Shown here: one piece after another, positions 38,339 to 46,195 of the stretch
Layout of the letters: each line of letters starts with the position of its first letter
How positions within the stretch are numbered: position 1 is the first letter of the stretch
Assembly: GCA_035695105.1 (NCBI GenBank)
Contig: DASSEV010000016.1
Coordinates: forward strand, 47,956 to 111,955
Direction: 5' to 3'
DNA from: JAICYJ01 sp035695105
GTDB taxonomy: Bacteria > Actinomycetota > Thermoleophilia > Gaiellales > JAICJC01
Length of the DNA stretch: 64,000 bases
Made by a program: the position numbers and the translations under genes
The notes under the pieces: model-generated
Told to the model about the DNA's origin: nothing
The model's input: only the letters and a program-made list of their open reading frames with translations
Databases searched by the model: none

Positions 38339-39154
38339 TCCCTGTCGGACAGCCGCCTGCATCGCCGCGACGGGCGCCGGCAGCCCGGTGAGCAGACGGA
38401 AGGCGATCGCACCCTGGCCGACCAGCACATCGAGCCCGTCGACGGCCCGCAGGCGCCGGGTGCGCGCCGCCGTGATCAGGCCGGTCTCGGCCCCGTCGCC
38501 GCGGTAGGCGAGATCGCAGACGACCTCGACGCCGTCGAGCAGCGACTCGGGCACCGGCAGCTCGCCGGCAGCGCCCGCCTGGCCAACCGGCGTCGCGTTG
38601 ACGAGCAGGGCGGGCGCCGACGCCGGCGGCCACGGCGCGGCCTCGATCTGGAGCTCGCCGGCCAGCTCGGCCGCGGCGTCGCTCCGGCGAGCGGCCACCG
38701 ACACCCGCATCCCGGCGTCGCGCAGGGCGACGGCGGCCGCGCGGGCGGCGCCGCCGCCACCGAGCACCAGCGCCTCGCCGGAGGGCGGCTCGCCGATCGC
38801 GTCCAGCATCCCCGGCCCGTCGGTCGTCTCGCCGCGGAGCGAGCCGTCGCCGCCGACGAGCACGGTATTCACCGATCCGGCCCGCATCGCGGCCGGGGAC
38901 AGCTCGTCGCACAGACCGGCGGTCGCCCGCTTGTGGGGAATGGTCACGTTCACCCCGGCGAATCCGAGCGCGCCGATGCCGCGAAGCGCCTGCTCCAGCC
39001 GCTCGGGCGCAACCGGCATCGCAACGTACGCCCAGTCCATGCCCAGCTTCGTGTAGGCGGCGTTGTGCATGCGCGGCGACCGCGAGTGGGCGACCGGCCA
39101 GCCGATCACCCCGGCCAGGCGGGTCGCCCCGCCGATCCGCCGCTCAGCCGCCAT
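38336..39154 (-). CDS. aroE: Shikimate dehydrogenase
   Basis: 272 residues. Reduces 3-dehydroshikimate with NADPH. GWPVAHSRSPRMHNAAY (shikimate binding, Ser-x-Ser), NVTIPHKRA with catalytic Lys, and VLGGGGAARAAAVAL (NADP loop) are all present. Starts within the last bases of mltG (11-base overlap). The alaS-ruvX-mltG-aroE order is classic for actinobacteria. Confidence 0.95.
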   Translation of the reverse strand: MAAERRIGGATRLAGVIGWPVAHSRSPRMHNAAYTKLGMDWAYVAMPVAPERLEQALRGIGALGFAGVNVTIPHKRATAGLCDELSPAAMRAGSVNTVLVGGDGSLRGETTDGPGMLDAIGEPPSGEALVLGGGGAARAAAVALRDAGMRVSVAARRSDAAAELAGELQIEAAPWPPASAPALLVNATPVGQAGAAGELPVPESLLDGVEVVCDLAYRGDGAETGLITAARTRRLRAVDGLDVLVGQGAIAFRLLTGLPAPVAAMQAAVRQG

Positions 39155-40118
39155 GCGCCAGGAAGTCGTTGTAGTTGTTCGTGAAGTAGTGGGTGCCGTC
39201 GCCCTTGGCGACGTAGTACAGGTAGTCGACGTGGGCGGGATGCGCGGCCGCCTGCAGCGAGGCCAGCCCCGGGTTGCAGATCGGGGTCGGAGGCAGGCCG
39301 TGCCGCACCCGCGTGTTGTAGGGCGTGTTCGCCGCCAGCTCGCTCTCGGTCAGCTGGTGCGTCCAGGAGCCGTACTCGTAGAGCAGCGTGGCGTCGATGC
39401 CAAGCGTCATGTGCAGGTGCAGGCGGTTGTAGACGACCGCGGCGATCAGCGGGCGGTCCTTCGCCACATGCGCCTCGCGCTCGATCATGGATGCGATGGT
39501 CAGCACGTCGTAGGGCGTGAGGTTCTTCGACCGGGCATACGACATGTCGACCTGCGAGAAGTTCGCGTCGAACGCCGCGAGCTGCTGCGAGACGAGCGTC
39601 GCGGCTGTCTCGTGCGGCTTCACCTGATAGGTGGCGGGGAACATGAAGCCCTCCATGCTCGCGTGCCGCCCGAATCCGGCAGGGGGGCGAGCGGCGTGCA
39701 CCGCCTGCAGGTACGACCGTTTCGAGATCCCGACGGTCGGCACCCGGTCGGCGATCTCGGAGATGCGGAAGCCCTCCGGTATCACCAGCGTCTTCGTCTG
39801 CACGGCGACCTGGCCCGCGTCCAGGGCCCTGATGATCACGTCGTAATCGGTGCCCGCCTGGAAGCGGTAGTGGCCCGCCTGGAAGTCCGCCCCCTCCCCC
39901 TGGCCCTTGGCGTAGTCGCGGAAGCGGCCCCCATCCGCCACCACCCCGTCCTTCTGCAGGATCGCGCCGATGCCCGAGGCGTCGGTTCCGCTGGGGATGA
40001 CCACGGTGATGTAGGGCCCGTGGGGGTCGGCGGCCGGCTTCGACGCGTCGCCGAGGATGTGGCGCACCCCGACGAGCACGAGCAGGACGGCCGCTGCCAG
40101 CGCGGCGAGGGCGATCAG
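39144..40118 (-). CDS. mltG: Endolytic transglycosylase MltG, likely non-canonical start
   Basis: About 324 residues. Inner-membrane lytic transglycosylase that ends glycan strand growth. LysM-like part (about 35-110), then the YceG domain with MEGFMFPATYQV, ASMIEREAH (catalytic Glu), and RHGLPPTPICNPGLASLQAA. The membrane helix IALAALAAAVLLVLV lies upstream of the only GTG (40079), so translation must begin earlier: CTG 40118, overlapping the ruvX stop as CTGA, or ATT 40139, which would add basic residues (HTARR) before the helix. Neither is confirmed. Confidence 0.85.
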   Translation of the reverse strand: MIALAALAAAVLLVLVGVRHILGDASKPAADPHGPYITVVIPSGTDASGIGAILQKDGVVADGGRFRDYAKGQGEGADFQAGHYRFQAGTDYDVIIRALDAGQVAVQTKTLVIPEGFRISEIADRVPTVGISKRSYLQAVHAARPPAGFGRHASMEGFMFPATYQVKPHETAATLVSQQLAAFDANFSQVDMSYARSKNLTPYDVLTIASMIEREAHVAKDRPLIAAVVYNRLHLHMTLGIDATLLYEYGSWTHQLTESELAANTPYNTRVRHGLPPTPICNPGLASLQAAAHPAHVDYLYYVAKGDGTHYFTNNYNDFLAHGG

Positions 40119-40504
40119 CCGGCGAGCCGTGTGAGGAATCCCTCGAGCAGGTGGGCGGCGGCCAACGCGTCGTCGCCGTGACGCGATCCGGGCGTGCGGC
40201 CCGCCAGCGTGGTCGTGAAGCGCTCGTCGTAGGTCTCGACCGGCACCGTCAGACGGCGCCGCAGACGGTCGACGAACGCGAGCGTCTCGCGCGCCTGCTC
40301 GCCCTCGCCGCCGCTCAGGGTCAGCGGCAGCCCGACGACCACCAGCTCCGCGTGCTCGTCCTCGATCCGCTGCACCAGGCGCCGCATGCCGTCCGCACCG
40401 CCTGCCCGCTCGACAACGCCGAGCGGGCGAGCGAGGGTTCCGGTCGCATCGCTGACGGCCAGGCCGGTGCGCGCCCGGCCATAGTCGATTGCAAGCACCT
40501 TCAT
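40115..40504 (-). CDS. ruvX: Holliday junction resolvase-like RuvX/YqgF, pre-16S rRNA nuclease
   Basis: 129 residues. RNase H-like fold with the three acidic residues in AIDYGRARTG (residues 5-14), DERFTT and DDALAAAHLLE. Family members process 16S rRNA 5' ends. ATG overlaps the alaS stop (ATGA). Confidence 0.93.
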   Translation of the reverse strand: MKVLAIDYGRARTGLAVSDATGTLARPLGVVERAGGADGMRRLVQRIEDEHAELVVVGLPLTLSGGEGEQARETLAFVDRLRRRLTVPVETYDERFTTTLAGRTPGSRHGDDALAAAHLLEGFLTRLAG

Positions 40505-43074
40505 CCGGCCGTGCTGAGGCGCTCGCGGATCGCGGTCTCGGCCGCGGCGATCGCCGCCGGCAGCTGCTCCGGGTCGCGCCCGCCGGCGCGGGCCATGGTC
40601 GGCCGCCCGCCCCCTCCGCCGCCGACGATCGGGGCGATCTCGCGGATCAGGTCGACGGCCGACAGGCCGCGCTCGACCACCGGCTGATCGAGCGACGCGA
40701 TCAGGTGCACCTTGCCCTCGGTCGCGCTGCCGAGCACGATCGCGGCCGGCGCCAGCCGCGCCTTGAGGCTGTCCGAGATGGCGAGCAACGCGTCGGCGTC
40801 CGTGTCGTCGACGACCGCGGCGACGATGCGCACGCCGTCCTGCTCCCGCGCGGACTCGATCAGCGAGCCCTCGCGGCCGTTGCCGCCACCGGGCGCGCCG
40901 CCCGACCGCTCGCGCTTCTTCAGCTCGGCGCGCAGCGACGACACGTCCCCCTCCAGCCGGTCGGCGTCGGCCGCACGTGCGCGCAGGTGGTCGATGGCCG
41001 CCTGCGACGTGATCGCCTCGATCCGGCGGACGCCCTGCGACGAGCTCGACTCCCGCTGGATGACGAAGGCGCCGATCTCGGCCGTGCTGCGGACGTGGGT
41101 GCCGCCGCAGAGCTCGAGCGACACGTCGGGCACCTCCACGACGCGCACCTGCTCGCCGTACTTCTCGGTGAACAGCATGGTCGCGCCCAGCTCGCGCGCG
41201 CGCGCCTGCTCGGTGACGAAGGTGTGCACCGGGCGGTTCTCGAGGATGCGGCGGTTGACGATGTCCTCGACCTGCTGCACCTGCTCGGGCGTCATGGGGC
41301 TGTCGTGGCGGAAGTCGAAGCGCAGCTTGTCCGGGCCGACGTAGGAGCCGGCCTGGCTGACGTGGCCGCCCAGCACCTCGCGCAGCGCCGCGTGCAGCAG
41401 GTGGGTGGCCGTGTGGTTCGCCATGGTGGGGCGCCGCAGGGCCGCCTCGACGTGGGCGGCCACCCGCTCGCCGGGCGCGAGCGACCCCTCCTCGAGCCGT
41501 GCCACGATCTGCTGGTCGTCGTCCAGCCGGACGACCTGCTCGATCACGGCACGGCCCCCTTCGGACTCGATCACGCCGCTGTCGGAGACCTGACCGCCGC
41601 CGGCGGGGTAGAAGGGCGACTCGCGCAGCTTCAGCCTGACGAGCCCGTCGCCATCCTCGACCAGCGCGCCGATCTGCGTGCGCGCGTCCAGCTGCTCGTA
41701 GCCGATGAACTCGGTCGTGAACCCGGCGTCGTCGAGCTCGGAGGCGCCGTAGCCGACGACGTGCGTGCTGGCGCGCGCGCGCTCGCGCTGCTCGTCCATC
41801 AGCCGGGCGAAACCGGCCTCGTCGACGGTGCGGCCGTGCTCCGCAGCCAGCTCCGCGGTCAGCTCGAACGGGAAGCCATAGGTGTCGTGCAGCCGGAAGG
41901 CGTCGTCCGCGGAGACCTGCTCACCGGAGCGCGCAAGCACCTCGTCGAGTAGCTGCTGGCCGTTTCGCAGGGTCTGCGCGAAGCGCTGCTCCTCGGTAGT
42001 GAGCAGGGCGGCGACCGCATCCTGGTGCGTGCGCAGCTCGGGGTAGACGTCGCTCAGCAGGCTGACGACGACCGACTGCAGGCGTGGGGTGACGAGGCCC
42101 TCGATGCCGAGCCGCCGGGCGTGCAGCATCGCCCTGCGGATGACGCGCCGCAGCACATACCCGCGCCCCTCGTTGGACGGCTCGATGCCGTCGCTGGCCA
42201 GGAAGGTGATGGAGCGGCCGTGGTCCGCGAGCACGCGCAGCGACTTGGTGTGCGCCTCGCTCGAGCCGTAGCGGATCCCGGACCACGACTCGATCTCGGC
42301 GATCACGTCGCCGAAGGCGTCGGTCTCGTAGACCGAGTGGACGCCCTCGGTCAGAGCCGCCACGCGCTCGAGGCCGGCACCCGTGTCGACGCTCGGCGCC
42401 GGAAGCGCCTCGAGGCCGCCGCCCTCGAGCATGTTGTACTGGAGGAAGACCAGGTTCCAGTACTCGAGGAACCGGTCGCACTCGCATCCGGGCGCGCAGT
42501 CCGGCCGGTCGCAGCCGTGCTCTGGGCCGCGGTCGTAGTAGAGCTCGGAGCACGGCCCGCAGGGGCCGGTGGGGCCGGCCTGCCAGAAGTTGTCACCGCC
42601 GAGCCTGACGATCCGCTCCGGCGGCACGCCGGTGTTGGCCGTCCAGAGGGCGATCGACTCCTCGTCGGGCGGCACCCGCTCGTCGCCGCGATAGACGCTG
42701 ACCCAGATGCGGTCGCGGTCGAGCGCGAAGCCGTCCTCGCGGATGGAGAGATCCCAGGCGCACTCGATCGCGTACTGCTTGAAGTACTCGCCGAACGAGA
42801 AGTTGCCGAGCATCTCGAAGAAGGTGAGGTGGCGAGCGGTGTTGCCGACCTCGTCGATGTCGACGGTGCGAAAGCACTTCTGCACGCTGGTGGCGCGGCT
42901 CGCCGGCGGCGTGTCGATGCCGAGGAAGTAGCGCTTCAGCGGCTGCATGCCGGCCGTCGTGATCAGGACGGAGGTGTCCCAGTCGGGCGGGACGAGCGAG
43001 CCGCTGGGAAGCAGCGCGTGGCCGCGCTCCGTGAAGTAGTCGAGGTACCGGCGTCTCAGCTCGTGCGTCCGCAT
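40501..43074 (-). CDS. alaS: Alanyl-tRNA synthetase
   Basis: 857 residues. Class II catalytic core at the N-terminus (FFEMLGNFSFGEYFK), editing domain with zinc ligands HTATHLLH and CGGTHVRST, and a C-Ala tail rich in Gly (about 780-857). ATG follows TAGAAT by 6 bases: leaderless, first gene of alaS-ruvX-mltG-aroE. Confidence 0.97.
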   Translation of the reverse strand: MRTHELRRRYLDYFTERGHALLPSGSLVPPDWDTSVLITTAGMQPLKRYFLGIDTPPASRATSVQKCFRTVDIDEVGNTARHLTFFEMLGNFSFGEYFKQYAIECAWDLSIREDGFALDRDRIWVSVYRGDERVPPDEESIALWTANTGVPPERIVRLGGDNFWQAGPTGPCGPCSELYYDRGPEHGCDRPDCAPGCECDRFLEYWNLVFLQYNMLEGGGLEALPAPSVDTGAGLERVAALTEGVHSVYETDAFGDVIAEIESWSGIRYGSSEAHTKSLRVLADHGRSITFLASDGIEPSNEGRGYVLRRVIRRAMLHARRLGIEGLVTPRLQSVVVSLLSDVYPELRTHQDAVAALLTTEEQRFAQTLRNGQQLLDEVLARSGEQVSADDAFRLHDTYGFPFELTAELAAEHGRTVDEAGFARLMDEQRERARASTHVVGYGASELDDAGFTTEFIGYEQLDARTQIGALVEDGDGLVRLKLRESPFYPAGGGQVSDSGVIESEGGRAVIEQVVRLDDDQQIVARLEEGSLAPGERVAAHVEAALRRPTMANHTATHLLHAALREVLGGHVSQAGSYVGPDKLRFDFRHDSPMTPEQVQQVEDIVNRRILENRPVHTFVTEQARARELGATMLFTEKYGEQVRVVEVPDVSLELCGGTHVRSTAEIGAFVIQRESSSSQGVRRIEAITSQAAIDHLRARAADADRLEGDVSSLRAELKKRERSGGAPGGGNGREGSLIESAREQDGVRIVAAVVDDTDADALLAISDSLKARLAPAAIVLGSATEGKVHLIASLDQPVVERGLSAVDLIREIAPIVGGGGGGRPTMARAGGRDPEQLPAAIAAAETAIRERLSTAG

Positions 43075-43080
43075 CGCGCC

Positions 43081-43086
43081 ATTCTA
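43081..43086 (-). promoter_or_regulatory. -10 box TAGAAT, leaderless alaS
   Basis: TAGAAT, 6 bases, ATG 43074. The best match to a TAnnnT consensus in the window. Confidence 0.6.
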
Positions 43087-43140
43087 TCGGCGGCGACCGT
43101 TTGCCCCGGCCGCGTGTCACGGCCTCCGTGACGCGCGGCG

Positions 43141-43158
43141 CCAATTATTGGAGACCAA
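43141..43158 (+). repeat. 18-base repeat CCAATTATTGGAGACCAA between alaS and receiver gene
   Basis: Identical to the minus-strand sequence 8994-8977 upstream of recO. It lies 67 bases upstream of the alaS start and 94 bases upstream of the receiver ATG, next to a GTCACGG-CCT-CCGTGAC hairpin (43117-43133). Confidence 0.75.
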
Positions 43159-43251
43159 GTCGTTTGAGGGGGTTGTGCGCGTTCTGGCGCCGGCCTGTGA
43201 CCATCTTCCCAGGACTACCGCAAAGCGGTGATGGTAGGACCTGCCAGCCGG

Positions 43252-43662
43252 ATGAAAGAATCGCGCCGGGTGGACGAGGCTGCGTCACCGACCGGCGCCG
43301 GCGCTCGCTCCGTGCTGGTTGCCGACGATCACCCCGCGCTGCGGTCTGTGATCTGCGAGGCGCTGCGCGCGCACGGCTTCCCCGTCGAGGAGGCGGCGGA
43401 CGGCCACACCGCCCTCGAGCTGCTGCGGTCGGGCCGCCCGCGCGCGGCCGTGATCGACGTGCGCATGCCCGGCCTCGACGGGCTGCAGGTGTGCGCGCGG
43501 GCGGCCCGCGAGCAGCTGCCCTGCTCGATGATCGTGATGTCCGTGGTGGGCGACGCCGAGACCCGGCGGCGGGTGGCCGAGCTGGGCGCGGCGTTCCATC
43601 AGAAGCCGTTCGAGCTGCCGAGCCTGCTCGCCGACGTACAGCGGGCGTGGGGCGACGGCTGA
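43252..43662 (+). CDS. Stand-alone response regulator receiver
   Basis: 136 residues. A CheY-like receiver without output domain: acidic pair in VADDHPALR, phospho-Asp in VIDVRMPGLDG, Ser in VMSVVGD and Lys in HQKPFELP. Partner kinase is not in the window. ATG 43252 is used since residues before the receiver are not conserved; GTG 43228 is an alternative that would follow TACCGC by 6 bases. Confidence 0.88.
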   Translation: MKESRRVDEAASPTGAGARSVLVADDHPALRSVICEALRAHGFPVEEAADGHTALELLRSGRPRAAVIDVRMPGLDGLQVCARAAREQLPCSMIVMSVVGDAETRRRVAELGAAFHQKPFELPSLLADVQRAWGDG

Positions 43663-43679
43663 GACCGGCGGCATGGCGC

Positions 43680-43685
43680 TAGGCT
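43680..43685 (+). promoter_or_regulatory. -10 box TAGGCT before GroES-like gene
   Basis: TAGGCT, 7 bases (GAAGGGC, also SD-like), ATG 43693. Confidence 0.45.
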
Positions 43686-43692
43686 GAAGGGC

Positions 43693-44007
43693 ATGCACGA
43701 GGACGACACCCTCGACAGGTTCGAGCGCTCGCAGCCCTTCACCGGGCGGATCGAGCCGCTCGACCATTACGTGCTCGTGGAGCCGGTCGAGGACGAGACC
43801 GAGACCACGGCGGGCCTGATCATCCCCGCATCCGCCGAGTCGTCCTGCCTGTCCGGGATCGTTGTCTCAGTGGGCGACGACGCCACGGGCCTCGCGCCCG
43901 GCGACAAGGTGCTGTTCCCGCGCGGCGCGGGATTCGAGATCCGGGTCAGCGGCCAGCCGAAGCGGCTGCTCGGGCGCCACGAGGTGGTCGCCCGGCTGCA
44001 CGACTAG
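43693..44007 (+). CDS. GroES/Cpn10-like co-chaperonin, without groEL
   Basis: 104 residues. After an unusual 18-residue acidic N-terminal extension, IEPLDHYVLVEPVEDETETTAG aligns with GroES (the LGDRVLVKP strand and roof), and VSVGDDATGLAPGDKVLFPR with its second half. The mobile loop (TTAGLIIP) is kept. No groEL is adjacent. It may be an accessory co-chaperonin or a repurposed Cpn10 fold. Its stop shares CTAG with the convergent gene. Confidence 0.8.
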   Translation: MHEDDTLDRFERSQPFTGRIEPLDHYVLVEPVEDETETTAGLIIPASAESSCLSGIVVSVGDDATGLAPGDKVLFPRGAGFEIRVSGQPKRLLGRHEVVARLHD

Positions 44008-44285
44008 GCTGGGTGCCCTCCGGCGGCCCCGCCGCCACGGCGGATCGCCTCGATCTCCTCGTCGATCTCCTGCTCGCGCCGAGCGGCGGCGCTCCTGCCC
44101 TCGTCCGCCGCCTCACGGATGTCCTCGCCCAGCGTCGACACATCGGTGCGCAGCCGGCCGGGCATGTCGCGAAGCACGTCGCCGAGCGGCCGCCCCTCCT
44201 CCTCCGCGATCCGCCTGGCCCGCTCGACGACGAATGCCGCGGCCCCGATCGCTGCCAGGCCGAGCGTCCCGGCGATCTTGCTCAC
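44004..44285 (-). CDS. Small membrane protein with acidic/basic helical tail
   Basis: 93 residues: a membrane helix at about 4-20 followed by a charged helix (RARRIAEEEGRPLGDVL...) likely to be cytoplasmic. Resembles small YtxH-like or DUF6167-type proteins that accompany DUF948 next to alaS in actinobacteria; by eye only. GTG 44285 overlaps the DUF948 gene stop (GTGA). Confidence 0.65.
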   Translation of the reverse strand: MSKIAGTLGLAAIGAAAFVVERARRIAEEEGRPLGDVLRDMPGRLRTDVSTLGEDIREAADEGRSAAARREQEIDEEIEAIRRGGGAAGGHPA

Positions 44286-44659
44286 ACCACGCCGCCGCGC
44301 TGGTTGCGCTTGCTGCGGAAGCTCTGGAACGCCTGCGAGACGCCGGCCGAGGCGCCGGACACGGCCTTGGCCGGCTTGCCGAGCACGCTCGAGAGCGTGC
44401 GGACGCTGCTGTCGAGCTTGTCGGTCGCGTCGACGGCGCTGTCGGTGATGTGGTTGACCTTCGCGAGCTCGTCGTTGACGTGGTCGAGCGTGACCGACGC
44501 CTTGCCGAGCATCGGCATCACCTCGGTCGTCGTCTGCTCGAGCGTGCTGGTCGCCTGTCCGAACAGGTTGCCCAGCCGAAGCAGCATGTAGGTCAGCCCG
44601 ACGCCGGTCAGGATCAGGAACAGAGCGAGGGCGTACCGTGCGGCGTCGGAGGCGTTCAT
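44282..44659 (-). CDS. DUF948-family membrane protein
   Basis: 125 residues: N-terminal membrane helix (about 9-30, LALFLILTGVGLTYMLL) followed by a methyl-accepting-like coiled coil of Thr/Val/Asp-rich heptads (TLEQTTTEVMPMLGKASVTL). DUF948 proteins occur beside alaS/mnmA in Gram-positives; function unknown. TAGTAT lies 9 bases before the ATG, overlapping the mnmA stop. Confidence 0.8.
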   Translation of the reverse strand: MNASDAARYALALFLILTGVGLTYMLLRLGNLFGQATSTLEQTTTEVMPMLGKASVTLDHVNDELAKVNHITDSAVDATDKLDSSVRTLSSVLGKPAKAVSGASAGVSQAFQSFRSKRNQRGGVV

Positions 44660-44668
44660 GACGCGCGC

Positions 44669-44674
44669 ATACTA
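44669..44674 (-). promoter_or_regulatory. -10 box TAGTAT before DUF948 gene
   Basis: TAGTAT, 9 bases, ATG 44659; the TAG is also the mnmA stop codon. Confidence 0.4.
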
Positions 44675-46090
44675 CCGTGCGATCAGACCGCTGCCGACGA
44701 CCATGTCGCCGTCGTACAGCACCGCGGCCTGGCCCGGGGCGACGCCGTAGGCGGGCTCGTCCAGCTCGAGGTCGAAGCCGCCCTCGACCTCGCGGACGGT
44801 CGCCGCCAGCGGAGCCGACCGGTACCGGAGCTTGGCGTCGACGCGTTGCGCCGGCCGCGCCAGTCGGCCGGGGCGAACGCGCACCGTGGTGCATGCCAGC
44901 TGCTCCCGCGGCCCGGCCACGACCCGCCCGGTGGCGGCGTCCGTGCGCAGCACGTACAGGGGAGACCCACCCCCCACGCCGAGGCCCCGCCGCTGGCCGG
45001 GAGTGAAACGGTGGATGCCGTCGTGACGGCCCACAACCCGCCCCTCGCTGTCCACGATCTCGCCGGCCGGGCCACGGCCTCCGTGCCGCTCGATGAAGGC
45101 CCGATGGTCGCCACCGCCGACGAAGCAGATCTCCTGGCTCTCGCGCCGGCCGGCGGCTTCGAGGCCGGCCGCGCCGGCCTGCGCGCGGGTGTCGGACTTC
45201 AGCTGCTCGCCGAGCGGAAACCACGTGCGCGCAAGGATCGGCTCGGGAACCGACGCCAGCATGTAGGACTGATCCTTGCCGGGGTCGAGCCCGCGGGCCA
45301 GCAGGGTGCGCCCGCCGCTCTGCACGATGCGGGCGTAGTGCCCGGTCGCAAGCCGCGGTGCGCCGATGCGGTCGGCGAACGCGGCCAGCGCGTCGAACCG
45401 GAAGCTGCCGTTGCACCGCACGCAGGGGTTCGGCGTGCTGCCCGCCGAGTGCGCATCGAGGAATGCGGCAACCACCTCGCGCCGGAAGCGGTGGCGGAGG
45501 TCGAGCGTCACGTGCGGCACGCCGGCGGCGTGGCAGGCGCTGCGGGCGGCGCGCACCGACATCGGCGAGCAGCACGCGCGGTCGGAGTCCGGCGCCTCGG
45601 GATCGATCCACAGCCGCAGCGTGACGCCGACCGGCCGCAGGCCGGCCTCGAGCGCCTTGAGGAGCGCCACGGCGCTGTCGACGCCGCCGGACATGGCAAC
45701 GGCGACCCTGCGCTCGTCGGCCGGCCGCGCAGAGGCCTCGAACGCCTGCGCAAGGGCAGCATGCAGCGCGTCCGCGGCGAGCGCCACGCACTCGCGGTTG
45801 TGATCGCCGGGACGCAGAGCCGCCTCCAGCTCGCCGGCGCCAAGCGTCGCCGCGTCGAGCAGGTCGCGGCCCTCGACCAGCTCGCAGGCGAGCGCGGCGG
45901 CGGCGGTGGCATGGGGGCAGGCGAAGGACCGGTGACGCGCGGAGACCACACGGCCATCATCGACCAGCAGCTCGACCCGGATCGCGTCCCCGCAGACGGG
46001 ATCGCCGGCCTCGCCGCAGGCGGCTCCCGGCCCGGCCGAGCCGGCGCGGCAGCGATCGAGGGCATGCTGGATAACGGCGTCGCTGTACAC
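44672..46090 (-). CDS. mnmA: tRNA 2-thiouridylase MnmA with N-terminal IscU/NifU scaffold domain
   Basis: 472 residues, about 110 longer than usual. Residues 1-115 match IscU: Cys33 in VCGD, Cys58 in FACPHATA and Cys101 in RECVALAADA have spacings 25 and 43, against 26 and 43 for C37/C63/C106 of E. coli IscU; Asp35 of CGD is also kept. From about 128 the MnmA part follows: PP-loop SGGVDS (134-139), CCS (173-174), NPCVRC (223, 226) and SQEICF (Cys322). It thiolates U34 of Glu, Gln and Lys tRNAs. Cys pattern fits the Fe-S-dependent MnmA type. The cysteine desulfurase gene is directly upstream. GTG start follows TAGGCT by 7 bases. Confidence 0.9.
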   Translation of the reverse strand: MYSDAVIQHALDRCRAGSAGPGAACGEAGDPVCGDAIRVELLVDDGRVVSARHRSFACPHATAAAALACELVEGRDLLDAATLGAGELEAALRPGDHNRECVALAADALHAALAQAFEASARPADERRVAVAMSGGVDSAVALLKALEAGLRPVGVTLRLWIDPEAPDSDRACCSPMSVRAARSACHAAGVPHVTLDLRHRFRREVVAAFLDAHSAGSTPNPCVRCNGSFRFDALAAFADRIGAPRLATGHYARIVQSGGRTLLARGLDPGKDQSYMLASVPEPILARTWFPLGEQLKSDTRAQAGAAGLEAAGRRESQEICFVGGGDHRAFIERHGGRGPAGEIVDSEGRVVGRHDGIHRFTPGQRRGLGVGGGSPLYVLRTDAATGRVVAGPREQLACTTVRVRPGRLARPAQRVDAKLRYRSAPLAATVREVEGGFDLELDEPAYGVAPGQAAVLYDGDMVVGSGLIAR

Positions 46091-46097
46091 GAGGCGA

Positions 46098-46103
46098 AGC
46101 CTA
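46098..46103 (-). promoter_or_regulatory. Promoter TTGCGG-16-TAGGCT, leaderless mnmA
   Basis: -35 TTGCGG at 46120-46125, 16-base spacer, -10 TAGGCT, 7 bases, GTG 46090. Two CCCGTCAC motifs (46108-46115, 46129-46136) flank the -35, as at recO. Confidence 0.6.
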
Positions 46104-46195
46104 GAGCCCCGTCACACTCCCGCAACGGCCCGTCACGATTCCGCTCCGGCTCGCCTGCGGTGCTTCCGGCCGTCGTTGAGACCGAGACCCGGGGC

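Noticed and set aside
43213..43246. CCGCAAAGCGG plus CTGCCAGCCGG resembling the 3' half of a c-di-GMP riboswitch
   Set aside because: The matching 5' half and conserved tetraloop-receptor pattern are not visible; could be a simple hairpin before the receiver gene.
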